Shown: positions 11,657 to 20,225 of the stretch, in pieces
How the letters are laid out: each line of letters begins with the position of its first letter
Position numbering within the stretch: the stretch's first letter is position 1
DNA from: Erysipelotrichaceae bacterium OPF54
Lineage (GTDB): Bacteria; Bacillota_I; Bacilli_A; Erysipelotrichales; Erysipelotrichaceae
DNA: 64,000 nucleotides
Direction: 5' to 3'
NCBI GenBank assembly: GCA_022834735.1
Contig: BQKD01000001.1
Location: 2,085,659-2,149,658 of the forward strand
Made by a program: the position numbers and the translations under genes
Notes under the pieces: generated by a model
Databases searched by the model: none
What the model was told of the DNA's origin: nothing
What the model saw: only the letters and a program-made list of their open reading frames with translations

Positions 11657-12281
11657 TTTTCATTACCACACTTTCCAGATCTGCGATCAGATCGAGCACT
11701 TCCTGCCGTTTTAAGCGGAAAGAAGCTTTATTGACGATCAGCCTGGCGCTGATCGGACAGACGGTGTCGAGAACGACAAGCCCGTTTTCGCGGAGTGTCG
11801 TTCCGGTTTCCATGATATCGACGATCCCGTCGCAAAGGCCAAGCAGTGGCGAAAGCTCAACGGATCCGTCGATCTTGATGATTTCCACATCCATTCCGCG
11901 CTGGAGAAAATAGTCTCTGGCGACTTTAGGATACTTGGTGCCGATCTTGATCTGGCCTGTTTTGTTGAAGAGATCGTTTTGCGGAAGCGAGGCAACGATG
12001 AACCGGCATTTTCCGATTTCCAGATCGAGCAGCTCGTAATAATCCTTGCCGCCTTCGAGCAGCGTGTCCTTGCCGACCACGCCGACATCCGCCACACCAT
12101 GTTCCACATACGTGATGCAGTCATTCGCTTTGACAAGAAAGTATTCCAGATCTTTTTTTGTGTCCTTGAATACGAGGGCGCGGCCTTTGTTTTTGAGGGC
12201 CTCTGTGCCGTATCCGCACTCATCGAGCATGGCGACTGTGTTTTTTTCCAGCCTTCCTTTTGTCAGTGCCATCGAAAGCAT
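11637..12281 (-). CDS. hisG: ATP phosphoribosyltransferase, short catalytic form
   Basis: First committed step: ATP plus PRPP to phosphoribosyl-ATP. At 214 residues it is the short HisG that needs HisZ for activity and feedback control, as it lacks the C-terminal regulatory domain of long HisG. The PRPP-binding motif is IVDIMETGTTLRENGL. hisZ is immediately upstream and overlaps by one base, as expected for the partner. Confidence 0.96.
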   Translation of the reverse strand: MLSMALTKGRLEKNTVAMLDECGYGTEALKNKGRALVFKDTKKDLEYFLVKANDCITYVEHGVADVGVVGKDTLLEGGKDYYELLDLEIGKCRFIVASLPQNDLFNKTGQIKIGTKYPKVARDYFLQRGMDVEIIKIDGSVELSPLLGLCDGIVDIMETGTTLRENGLVVLDTVCPISARLIVNKASFRLKRQEVLDLIADLESVVMKNAETDQ

Positions 12282-13399
12282 TATGCATCGACCTCCTTTA
12301 CGATCACCTCATCGGCAAAGCCGGGAACGAGTTCCACGGCGTGTTCCTTGCGCAGCGCGGCAGCCAGCTTCATCGCCTCGAGCTTTTTGTTCTCCCCGTA
12401 TACGACCTGCACTTTCTTTTTGCGCTCTGCGGTTTCGATCTGATCCATGAGCTCTTCGACCTTGAACGAAAAGCCGCAGGCCGGCAGATCGCAGCCGAAC
12501 ACTTTGAGCAGGCTGTCATATCGTCCGCCGCTGAGCACGCTTGTCCCGGCCCCCTGAACGAAACCTTCAAAAATGATGCCCGTGTAATAGTCAAGGTGGG
12601 CGATCTTGCCTAGATCAAAGCAGATGTGCTCGCCATATCCAAGCTCATTCAGTTGCACGGCAAGCTTCTTGAGCCCGACAACGATCTCCTTTAAAGACGG
12701 GGCAAAGGACAAAGCGTACGCCGTATCAAGGATGCTCTGGTCGCCTCCAAGCAGCGGCAGGGCAAGGAAAAACTGTTTTTCCGTCGGGCGAAGCGGCAGC
12801 TCGTTCAAATAATCCTTGAGCTCGACCATGCTTTTGCGGTCGATCAGGTCGGCTAGTGTCCTGCGCTGCTGTTCGCTTAGATCGGCATGCCGGCACGCTT
12901 CCTCAAAAAAGCGGACCGTTCCGATCTCGAGCAGGTAGCCTTTCAGATCCAGGGCTTCGAGCCCGTCGAGCGCGCAGGTCAGCACTTCGAGATCGCTGCC
13001 TGCGTCCAGGCCGATCAGTTCGACCCCGCAGTCGGTCATGACGCTTCGTTTTCCTGCCAGCGAGGATTTCACTTTATATACATTGGCGCAGTAATGCAGA
13101 CGGAACGGTCCGTTCTTATCCTGATAACGGGTCGTTACGGCGCGTGCGATCGGCACAGTCATATCCATACGCAAGGTGAGGATATTCTGCGATTTATCAA
13201 AAAATTTGATCATATCCCTTTCATCAAGATGATGAAAGGCTTTGGCGTACGTCTGATAAAATTCGATAGCCGGGGTCATGATCTGTTCGTATCCGTACGA
13301 TTCGAATACCCGGTTCAATGTGTTTTCTATCCTGTTTTTTTTCGTGCATTCTTCCAGAATGGTATCCCGGAAGCCTGCAGGCAGCTGGATCTGATTCAT
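12281..13399 (-). CDS. hisZ: ATP phosphoribosyltransferase regulatory subunit (HisRS-like)
   Basis: 372-residue histidyl-tRNA-synthetase-like protein that forms the hetero-octamer with short HisG. It begins MNQIQLPAGFRDTILEEC and carries class II synthetase-like motifs (FFDKSQNILTLRMDMTVPIARAV, SVLSGGRYDSLLKVFG). It lacks the anticodon-binding domain length of HisRS (about 420 residues). Its place as first gene of the his operon supports HisZ over HisS. AGGAGAGC precedes the start. Confidence 0.93.
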   Translation of the reverse strand: MNQIQLPAGFRDTILEECTKKNRIENTLNRVFESYGYEQIMTPAIEFYQTYAKAFHHLDERDMIKFFDKSQNILTLRMDMTVPIARAVTTRYQDKNGPFRLHYCANVYKVKSSLAGKRSVMTDCGVELIGLDAGSDLEVLTCALDGLEALDLKGYLLEIGTVRFFEEACRHADLSEQQRRTLADLIDRKSMVELKDYLNELPLRPTEKQFFLALPLLGGDQSILDTAYALSFAPSLKEIVVGLKKLAVQLNELGYGEHICFDLGKIAHLDYYTGIIFEGFVQGAGTSVLSGGRYDSLLKVFGCDLPACGFSFKVEELMDQIETAERKKKVQVVYGENKKLEAMKLAAALRKEHAVELVPGFADEVIVKEVDA

Positions 13400-13410
13400 T
13401 TTGCTCTCCT

Positions 13411-13692
13411 TTTTACAAAAAAAGCTTTCATCCTAAAGGACGAAAGCTAAACTTACGTGGTTCCACCTTATTTCGTGCCAGCCTCGCGGCTGATACCTCG
13501 GCGAGTACAAACATACTCTATGCGGGATAACGGCCGCGGCCGTTATTTCCTACTGCATCGTTCGATGGTTCGGAAATACTGCTCGAGGATGTGGTTCAGA
13601 TTGTCTGGCTCTTCTCTTTTCACCTGCCGGGAAGTCTCTATAAACCGCGCAGTCCTACTCTTTCCTGTCATAGCAGTTCAAATTTTATGCTT
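13411..13692 (-). promoter_or_regulatory. T-box riboswitch (histidine) in the his operon leader
   Basis: On the minus strand the leader contains the T-box core AAGGTGGAACCACG (about 13455-13468). It is followed by an intrinsic terminator (AGCTTTCGTCCT/GGATGAAAGCT plus T8, 13414-13449) just upstream of hisZ. In Stem I the specifier position reads GAAC-CAC-AT, giving CAC (13591-13593), a histidine codon. Uncharged tRNA-His should stabilise the antiterminator and switch the operon on. Established knowledge: T-boxes sense tRNA charging. The specifier assignment is from sequence position only. Confidence 0.9.
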
Positions 13693-13721
13693 AGATTAAG
13701 CTTTTCGTCTTCATTTGTCAA
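13693..13721 (-). promoter_or_regulatory. his operon promoter
   Basis: TTGACA (13716-13721) and TAATCT (13693-13698) are separated by 17 bp on the minus strand. The -35 box overlaps the stop codon of the aconitase gene at 13711. No terminator is seen between the two genes, so aconitase transcripts probably also enter the T-box leader. Confidence 0.7.
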
Positions 13722-15645
13722 GGATCGTGTCCTGTGTGCTGCGAATATAATTCAGTGCGCCGCCGTATTTGAGCAGTTCGAAATCGGCTGGACTGATCTG
13801 GGCCACGACCGGGATGCGGATATCCTTGGTCCTGTCATACACGATAAAATTGACGTCGTTCGCCAGTCCATGAACATTTTCAAATACGAGATCGTCCAGA
13901 TCATCGATACGGTCGTAATCCGCCTTATCGGCAAATACGAACGGGATGATCCCGAAATTGATCAGGTTGGCCAGGTGAATACGGGCAAAGCTTTTGGCGA
14001 TCACAGCCTTTACGCCCAGGAACATCGGGGCCAGGGCAGCATGTTCGCGCGATGACCCCTGCCCGTAGTTTTCACCGGCCACGATGATCCCGCCGTTATG
14101 CTCATTGCATACCTTATAAAAATCTTTTTTATTGTTTTCAAACACGAATGTGGAAAGCTTTTCGATATTCGAACGGTATGGAAGCACCTTGGCGCCTGCC
14201 GGCGCGATGTGATCGGTCGTGATGTTGTCCTCGAGCTTGATAACGATCTTTTTCTCAAATGTGTTTTCGAGCGCATCATTGATTGGAAGGGGCTTGATGT
14301 TCGGTCCGAAGATGACCTCGACCTGCTCCGGATCGTCTGCCGGCGCATAAATGAGCGAATCGTCCACGTATGAAGGTTCCGTTTCGAACTGATCGTCGTA
14401 TTCAAGCGTTGCCGGATCCGTGAACACGCCGGTGATCGCGCTTGCGGCAGCGGTTTCCGGAGATACGAGGTACACTTCGGCGGACAATGTGCCGCTGCGG
14501 CCGTAGAAATTGCGGTTAAACGTCCTTAGCGACACCCCGTCGCTTTTCGGGGACTGCCCCATGCCGATGCATGGACCGCACGTGCATTCAAGGATCCGGG
14601 CACCTGCATCCACGAAGGTCGCGAATGCGCCGTTTTTTATCAGCTTGCGCATGACCTGCCTCGATCCGGGCGAAATAACAAGCGATACATTGGGCGCGAT
14701 CGTCCTGCCTTTCAGGATCGAGGCGACTTTCATCAGATCTTCATAGCCTGAATTGGTGCACGAACCGATCGCCACCTGATCCACCTTTTTTCCGGCCAGA
14801 GATGCCACGCTTAGAACATTGTCCGGCGAATTCGGACATGCAGCGGCCGGGTGAAGGGTGCTCAGATCGATCTCGATCGTCTCGTCGTATTCGGCGCCCT
14901 CATCGGCTGCAAGAGGAATAAAATCCTCTTCACGCTGCTGGCGGACAAGAAATTCCCGGGTCGTTTCGTCGCTGGGAAAAATCGAGGTCGTGGCCCCAAG
15001 CTCCGCTCCCATATTCGTGATGGTGGCGCGCTGATACACGCTCAAGGTGCACACCCCTTCTCCGGTGTATTCGTAAATTTTCCCGACTCCGCCTTTGACG
15101 CTTTCCCTGCGCAGCAGCTCGAGGATGATATCCTTGGCGCTGACGCCGTGAGCCAGCTTTCCGCTCAGCCGCACCTGGCAGATCTTCGGGTAGGTGATCC
15201 GGTACGGTATGCCGGCCATTGCTTTGGCGACATCCAGTCCCCCGGCTCCGATGGCGATCATGGCCATCGCGCCTCCGGTCGGCGTATGAGAATCGGAACC
15301 GATCAGCGTCCTTCCAGGTTTTGCAAAGCGTTCCAGATGAAGCTGGTGGCAGATCCCGTTGCCGGCTTTTGAAAAGTATATTCCGTGTTTGGCGGCGACA
15401 CTCTGCAGATAGGCATGGTCGTCCGCATTCATATATCCACTTTGAAGAGTGTTATGATCTACATAGCTTACGGAGAGCTCGGTCTTTACCTGTCCGATCC
15501 CCATCGCTTCAAGCTGCATATATGCCATCGTGCCTGTCGCGTCCTGTGTCAACGTCTGATCCATGATGATCTCGACCTGTTCGCCAGCTTTCAAGGTCCC
15601 GCTGACTACATGCGCATCGAGTATTTTTTGAGCTAAAGTTTTCAT
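13711..15645 (-). CDS. Aconitate hydratase
   Basis: 644-residue [4Fe-4S] aconitase, of the shorter form common in anaerobic Firmicutes (the AcnA form is about 900 residues). Cluster cysteines appear in AIGSCTNSG and CTCGPCIGMG. The C-terminal swivel domain carries ENYGQGSSREHAALAP. It isomerises citrate to isocitrate. It is divergent from the citrate synthase and isocitrate dehydrogenase genes. The three enzymes complete the route from oxaloacetate and acetyl-CoA to 2-oxoglutarate, most likely for glutamate synthesis. GAGGTGA lies before the start. Confidence 0.95.
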   Translation of the reverse strand: MKTLAQKILDAHVVSGTLKAGEQVEIIMDQTLTQDATGTMAYMQLEAMGIGQVKTELSVSYVDHNTLQSGYMNADDHAYLQSVAAKHGIYFSKAGNGICHQLHLERFAKPGRTLIGSDSHTPTGGAMAMIAIGAGGLDVAKAMAGIPYRITYPKICQVRLSGKLAHGVSAKDIILELLRRESVKGGVGKIYEYTGEGVCTLSVYQRATITNMGAELGATTSIFPSDETTREFLVRQQREEDFIPLAADEGAEYDETIEIDLSTLHPAAACPNSPDNVLSVASLAGKKVDQVAIGSCTNSGYEDLMKVASILKGRTIAPNVSLVISPGSRQVMRKLIKNGAFATFVDAGARILECTCGPCIGMGQSPKSDGVSLRTFNRNFYGRSGTLSAEVYLVSPETAAASAITGVFTDPATLEYDDQFETEPSYVDDSLIYAPADDPEQVEVIFGPNIKPLPINDALENTFEKKIVIKLEDNITTDHIAPAGAKVLPYRSNIEKLSTFVFENNKKDFYKVCNEHNGGIIVAGENYGQGSSREHAALAPMFLGVKAVIAKSFARIHLANLINFGIIPFVFADKADYDRIDDLDDLVFENVHGLANDVNFIVYDRTKDIRIPVVAQISPADFELLKYGGALNYIRSTQDTILDK

Positions 15646-15665
15646 ATGTTCACCTCACGTCCTCG

Positions 15666-15710
15666 ATTATAGCAAATTTTGAAAGATTTTGAAAATTTTT
15701 ATGCTATAAT
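15666..15710. promoter_or_regulatory. Symmetric divergent aconitase/citrate synthase promoters
   Basis: The dyad TTATAGCA ... TGCTATAA places an extended -10 (TGCTATAAT) facing each way: 15666-15671 for aconitase (minus) and 15705-15710 for citrate synthase (plus). The two are only 33 bp apart. The spacer holds a direct repeat of TTTTGAAA. The -35 boxes are weak, as expected for extended -10 promoters. Polymerases on the two sides should exclude each other. Confidence 0.65.
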
Positions 15711-15734
15711 GTGAAAACAAATGAAAGGATTCCT

Positions 15735-17033
15735 ATGAAAGAACTGAAAGAGATATATCGCGTAGCGATGGAGGATAACCGGATCGACCCCTCGCTCTAC
15801 GCCCGATACAGAGTAAAACAAGGTCTGAGAAATGAAAACGGGACAGGTGTCAAGGTGGGACTGACCAAGATCTGCGATGTGGTGGGCTACCAGATGATCC
15901 ACGGTCACAAGCATGATATCGACGGGCAGCTGATCTACCGCGGATATTCGGTAAGCGATCTTGTCGCCAGACAGCCAGAGGATACAATCTGCGGTTATGA
16001 GGAAACCGCATTTCTTTTGATCTTCGGACGCCTTCCTTCCGCGCAGGAGCGCGAGATCTTCCGCACCGGCCTGCACGAGCAGATCAACACGGATTTTATC
16101 AACGCGGAATACGAGACGAGCAATCTGCTCAACGCCCTGCAGATCGAGATCCTGAAGCTGTATGGCAATGATCCGGATCCGGATTTCGATTCGCTCGAAG
16201 AAAGGATGAGCAAAGGGATTTCCATTTTGGGAAGCATTCCGTTGTTCGTTTTTTCAAATTATCATCACCACTGTTTTGCGAAATATCCGCTTCCGGACAA
16301 AGGCCTGGCGGAAAACATCCTGGCCTTGGCACGCAGAAGCACCGAGTATACGATGCAGGAAGCGCGGGTCATGGACACTCTGCTCATGCTTCATGCGGAT
16401 CATGGCGGAGGGAACAATTCCACGTTCGCCAATGTCGTGATCACAAGTACAGGCACAGATATCTATTCCTGCATCAGTGCTGCCATCGGTTCCCTGAAAG
16501 GTCCGCGCCATGGCGGGGCGGCGGAAAAAATGAGCGGTCAGTGCGAGATGATCCTGGAACAGTGCAGAAATGGCTGGGATGACGAAAAGCTGGAATGCAT
16601 TGCGTATAAACTGCTGGCCAAAGAAGCGTATGACCGGTCGGGGCTGATTTACGGGATCGGTCATGCGATCTACACAAAGAGCGATCCCCGGGCCGTACTG
16701 ATCAAAGAGGAATGCCGCAAGCTGGCTGCGGAACAGGGAAAGATGGATGAATTTATCCTTTTCGATCATTTCGAGCAGGCGGCCAAAAAAGCGATGAAGC
16801 GTGTCAAAGGGATCGACTGCTGCGCGAATGTGGATTTTTATTCGGGCTTTGCCTACCGTATGCTTTCGATCGAGCCTTGTTTATATACGGCTCTGTTTGC
16901 CATTTCGCGAACGGCCGGATGGATCGCCCATCACCTTGAAAACAGGCAGTCCAACCGCAAGCTGATCCGGCCGGCAAATATTTATGTAGGAGAGAGGAAG
17001 GAAATCAATGAATCAGACAATCACAGTATTTAG
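15735..17033 (+). CDS. Citrate synthase
   Basis: 432-residue citrate synthase. Active-site segments are LHADHGGGNNSTFANVVI, GSLKGPRHGGAAEKM and GIGHAIYTKSDPRA, with the aspartate in NVDFYSGFAYRML. The start at 15735 was preferred to the open GTG at 15711 because AAAGGA precedes it and the -10 box ends at 15710. The longer N-terminal region and overall sequence resemble the Clostridium/Erysipelotrichia type. It overlaps the downstream dehydrogenase gene by 26 bp. Confidence 0.95.
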   Translation: MKELKEIYRVAMEDNRIDPSLYARYRVKQGLRNENGTGVKVGLTKICDVVGYQMIHGHKHDIDGQLIYRGYSVSDLVARQPEDTICGYEETAFLLIFGRLPSAQEREIFRTGLHEQINTDFINAEYETSNLLNALQIEILKLYGNDPDPDFDSLEERMSKGISILGSIPLFVFSNYHHHCFAKYPLPDKGLAENILALARRSTEYTMQEARVMDTLLMLHADHGGGNNSTFANVVITSTGTDIYSCISAAIGSLKGPRHGGAAEKMSGQCEMILEQCRNGWDDEKLECIAYKLLAKEAYDRSGLIYGIGHAIYTKSDPRAVLIKEECRKLAAEQGKMDEFILFDHFEQAAKKAMKRVKGIDCCANVDFYSGFAYRMLSIEPCLYTALFAISRTAGWIAHHLENRQSNRKLIRPANIYVGERKEINESDNHSI

Positions 17034-18015
17034 AGGAGACGGGATCGGCCCGGAAATCACGGAAGCCGTTCTTGAGATCCTGAACGCTGCCGGTGCCCCG
17101 TTGAACTATGAAGTCTTCGATGTCGGTGCGGCCATGTTCGAAAAAACCGGAGAATTTATTCCGGAAGCGGGATTGAAAAGCTTCGAAAAGAACAGGATCC
17201 TTTTGAAGGCGCCGATCACGACGCCGATCGGCAAAGGATTCCGTTCCCTGAATGTCACGCTCCGGCTCAAATACGATCTCTGGGCCAATATCCGTCCAGC
17301 CAGGACCAATCCGGCTCTTGATAACCGCTTCGACAACGTGGATGTGGTCACGGTACGCGAAAATACGGAGGATCTGTATATCGGCGAGGAAGAGGAAATT
17401 GACGAAAACACGGTGCATGCGATCAAACGCATCACAAGAAAGGCAAGCGAGCGCATCATCCGCAAAGCCTTTGAATATGCCATGGAAAACGGGAGAAAAA
17501 AGGTGACGTGTGTCCACAAAGCAAATATCCTGAAAAAAAGCGACGGCATGTTCCTTCGTATTTTTGAGGAGACTGCCAAGGAGTATCCGCAGATCGAAGC
17601 GGATTCGATGATCGTGGATGCTGCATGCATGAATCTGGTCATGCATCCGGAACGCTTTGACGTGATGGTCATGCCGAATCTGTACGGGGATATCGTTTCC
17701 GATCTGACTTCCGGTCTGATCGGCGGTCTCGGCCTGCTGCCTAGCTGCAATCTGGGCGATGATCACGCGATGTATGAGGCGGTGCATGGCAGCGCGCCGG
17801 ATATTGCGGGAAAAAATATCGCGAATCCGACGGCACTTCTGCTTTCTGCGTGCATGATGCTCGATGATATCGATCAGAAGGAATGCGCAGACACGATCCG
17901 TCATGCCCTGGATCAGGTATTTGAAGAAGGAAAAGTGCTTACGCCTGATCTTGGCGGCCAGAGCACGACCACACAGTTCGTAGAGGAGATCATTGATCAT
18001 CTGAACAAAAAGTAG
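17008..18015 (+). CDS. Isocitrate dehydrogenase (isocitrate/isopropylmalate dehydrogenase family)
   Basis: 335-residue beta-decarboxylating dehydrogenase. LRLKYDLWANIRPARTNP and VVTVRENTEDLYIG mark the substrate-binding region. The metal-binding aspartates lie in VDAACMNLVMHPERFDVMVMPNLYGDI, and the nucleotide loop is HGSAPDIAGKNIANP. The absence of a leuBCD neighbourhood, and the position after citrate synthase, favour isocitrate over isopropylmalate as substrate. AGGAAGGAA precedes the ATG inside the citrate synthase reading frame. Confidence 0.88.
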   Translation: MNQTITVFRGDGIGPEITEAVLEILNAAGAPLNYEVFDVGAAMFEKTGEFIPEAGLKSFEKNRILLKAPITTPIGKGFRSLNVTLRLKYDLWANIRPARTNPALDNRFDNVDVVTVRENTEDLYIGEEEEIDENTVHAIKRITRKASERIIRKAFEYAMENGRKKVTCVHKANILKKSDGMFLRIFEETAKEYPQIEADSMIVDAACMNLVMHPERFDVMVMPNLYGDIVSDLTSGLIGGLGLLPSCNLGDDHAMYEAVHGSAPDIAGKNIANPTALLLSACMMLDDIDQKECADTIRHALDQVFEEGKVLTPDLGGQSTTTQFVEEIIDHLNKK

Positions 18016-18030
18016 AGAATGAGAGAAACA

Positions 18031-18058
18031 GCGTGCATCCCGAAGGCTGCACGCTTTT
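18031..18058 (+). terminator. Terminator after isocitrate dehydrogenase
   Basis: The stem GCGTGCA/TGCACGC (18031-18037 and 18048-18054) is followed by TTTT. Confidence 0.75.
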
Positions 18059-18064
18059 CTGCGC

Positions 18065-18087
18065 AAAAAAAAGCTGCCGAAGCAGCA
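18065..18087 (-). terminator. Terminator of the small unknown gene
   Basis: On the minus strand GCTGC-TTCG-GCAGC is followed by eight T. Confidence 0.8.
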
Positions 18088-18104
18088 TGTATCTCGATTG
18101 ACGG

Positions 18105-18347
18105 TTATCGCATTTCGAACAAAATCTGACGATTTTTCAACGTAATGATATACGTTCCCTCTTTAGGAAACTGGCTTTTGTCTTTCTGATCAGCGAGGAT
18201 CTCCAGCTCACATGGATATCCGGCAGCTTCCAGTTCTTCAAGAAGTGTGTCTTTCCCAAGTTTTTTTGTGATCGTTCGCCCGCATGCACAGTTGCCATAC
18301 TGATCAAGGCAGTGCAGGACCCATTCCGGAATTTTATTTGCGCTCAT
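18105..18347 (-). CDS. Small protein of unknown function (80 residues)
   Basis: I do not recognise the family. The protein has a cysteine cluster HCLDQYGNCACGRT near residues 12-25 and a further cysteine near residue 46. This is followed by a basic and acidic middle part and a beta-strand-like end TYIITLKNRQILFEMR. The cysteines could bind a metal, but spacing alone does not prove it. A clear AAGGAGGT ribosome site and its own terminator indicate a real, monocistronic gene. Confidence 0.7.
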   Translation of the reverse strand: MSANKIPEWVLHCLDQYGNCACGRTITKKLGKDTLLEELEAAGYPCELEILADQKDKSQFPKEGTYIITLKNRQILFEMR

Positions 18348-18418
18348 GGTACCTCCTTAAATACAAGTATTTTTAACTATATACATTTTTCAAAAAAAAT
18401 CAAGAAAAAAATCATGAC

Positions 18419-18452
18419 AAAAAAAGGACCGGCCTTTGATCGGCCTGTCCTT
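18419..18452 (-). terminator. Terminator of the Lys/Ala-rich protein gene
   Basis: On the minus strand AAGGACAGGCC and GGCCGGTCCTT pair around a short loop and are followed by a T-tract. Confidence 0.8.
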
Positions 18453-18467
18453 CATCACGAATGGATC

Positions 18468-20048
18468 TTAGCTGTTCAAAATATCTACGATCGCCTGATA
18501 GTAATCATAGCGTCCATCGACCCACTGCAGCGCTTCATGCGCGATCGCGCGGGCTTTATCGCGGTCGAGATCACGATAGATGGATGCGAATCGGAAATAG
18601 ATCATATCCTTGATCGCATTTTCGCGGATAATATACCGGTAGTTCGCGTCGCCCAGACCGTAGTCGCCGTGCAGGATGAGCTGATCCGCAACATCCATCA
18701 TCGCTCTTGTTCCTAACGACTGGTGCAGTTCTTCAAATTGTGAAAGCACGGAATAAATAAATCCTTCATAATATTTCACATCGTTGTACTGCCATGTCTT
18801 GAGCACGTTATAAGCGACATCCATGAATTTCACGACAAGAGCCGGCACATCGGCAAGAACGGTATCGTTGATCTGCTGTACGCCGTGGATGTTGTTCTGC
18901 TGAGCGATCATGAGAACTTCGCGCACGGTATCGAACAATGTGTTGTAAACGTCCGTATCCGCCAGCGCATCGCCTGTCAATTCGAGCGCAAGCGCCGCAT
19001 TGATCCGGTCCTTGAGCGTTTTCGGATTGACGAGAGAGAAATCGATCGAATCATAGATGCGGGCAACGAGCACCGGAAGAATGTCGATATCGTATCCATC
19101 GTCCTCGAATGTGAAATCATCGGCTTTTTCTGCATCCTTTGCGAGTTCATCCGCGATTTCTGCCAGGTCGCTGTCTTCCTTCATCAACGCTTTCAGATCA
19201 TCCGCCGTTTTCTTCAAACCAAGCTCGGAAGCCATTTCAAGCAGTGTATCTGTAGAGAACGCATTGTAGGCTGCCGTCTTTTCTTCTTTGGAAGCCATCG
19301 ATTTTTTTGGTTCCTCTTTGATCTCGGTAATGGTTACTTCTTCCGCTTTCGGCGCATCGACTGCCGCTTCCTTCGCTTTTTCTGCCGCCTCGTCCTGAAC
19401 GATGACCGTTTCTTTTGCTTCTTCTTTTACAGCGGTTTTTTCTTCCTTAGGCGCTGCTTCCTTTTTCGGTGCCGCCTTTTTCGCTGCTGCTTTTTTGGCA
19501 GGCGCTTTTTTCGCCGCCGTCTTTCTGGCAGGGGCCTTCTTTTCCGCCTTTGCTTCTGCGTCTGCCGCAGGTGTTTCTTTTGCTTCTTCTTTTACAGCGG
19601 TTTTTTCTTCCTTAGGCGCTGCTTCCTTTTTCGGTGCCGCCTTTTTCGCTGCTGCTTTTTTGGCAGGCGCTTTTTTCGCCGCCGTCTTCCTGGCAGGGGC
19701 CTTCTTTTCTGTCTTTACTTCTGCGTCTGCTGCAGCCTCAGCAGTCTTAGCTGCTGGTTTGCCTGCTTCTGATTGAGCGGCACTGACGGTTTTGCCGGTG
19801 TTTTTTGCTGCTTCATCAGCGTTTTTAGTTTCTGCCACAGCAGGCTTTTCAGCTCGTGCTTCAGCTGCTTTTTCAGCCGTTTTTTTCGCTGCTGCTTTAT
19901 TTGTAGTCGTCGCTGCTGCTTTTTTTGCAGTTTTCTTTGGCGCCGGCTTAGTCTTCGTTGCTGCCGTTTCATTTGCTGCTTTTTCCTCTTTCTTCACAGC
20001 CTTTGCAGGCTCTGATGCTGGATTTGCTGTCTTTTTAATTTCAGCCAT
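18468..20048 (-). CDS. Histone-H1-like Lys/Ala-rich protein with a conserved C-terminal domain
   Basis: 526 residues in two parts. Residues 1 to about 255 are low-complexity Ala, Lys, Glu and Pro with many AKK/AAKK/PAKK motifs like eukaryotic H1 tails and bacterial H1-like DNA-binding proteins. They include a 55-residue tandem duplication visible at DNA level (165-bp units at about 19408-19572 and 19573-19737). The remaining 270 residues are ordinary, acidic and predicted helical (from MASKEEKTAAYNAFSTDTLLEMA to VDGRYDYYQAIVDILNS). They match no family I know. It probably binds nucleic acid through its tail. There is no signal peptide. TATAAT and AGGAGG precede the gene. Confidence 0.85.
   Translation of the reverse strand: MAEIKKTANPASEPAKAVKKEEKAANETAATKTKPAPKKTAKKAAATTTNKAAAKKTAEKAAEARAEKPAVAETKNADEAAKNTGKTVSAAQSEAGKPAAKTAEAAADAEVKTEKKAPARKTAAKKAPAKKAAAKKAAPKKEAAPKEEKTAVKEEAKETPAADAEAKAEKKAPARKTAAKKAPAKKAAAKKAAPKKEAAPKEEKTAVKEEAKETVIVQDEAAEKAKEAAVDAPKAEEVTITEIKEEPKKSMASKEEKTAAYNAFSTDTLLEMASELGLKKTADDLKALMKEDSDLAEIADELAKDAEKADDFTFEDDGYDIDILPVLVARIYDSIDFSLVNPKTLKDRINAALALELTGDALADTDVYNTLFDTVREVLMIAQQNNIHGVQQINDTVLADVPALVVKFMDVAYNVLKTWQYNDVKYYEGFIYSVLSQFEELHQSLGTRAMMDVADQLILHGDYGLGDANYRYIIRENAIKDMIYFRFASIYRDLDRDKARAIAHEALQWVDGRYDYYQAIVDILNS
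19408..19737. repeat. Two 165-bp tandem repeats inside the Lys/Ala-rich gene
   Basis: Units start at 19408 and 19573. They are nearly identical over about the first 145 bp, with differences toward the end of the unit. Each encodes 55 residues, including the APARKTAAKKAPAKKAAAKK run. The length is a multiple of three, so copy-number change keeps the frame. Confidence 0.85.
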
Positions 20049-20225
20049 GTTAAACCTCCTAACAAATGCTTATAATTCGAAAATATTATACCATCTTTTT
20101 AGTGGTTTTATGGCATTTTTCCTCATTTCGCCAAAAACGTCGGAAAATCGATCATTTCAGGTTCATTCAGACCGCCATATTTCAGTAATTATTGTAAAAT
20201 AGAACCATGTATAAGGAGAATTATT

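Noticed and set aside
18885..19772. Long open frame (295 codons) antisense to the Lys/Ala-rich gene, Phe/Arg/Cys-rich
   Set aside because: It is the mirror of Lys/Ala codon repeats (AAG/GCN giving CTT/NGC), has no ribosome site or homology, and the opposite strand has a clear promoter, start and terminator.
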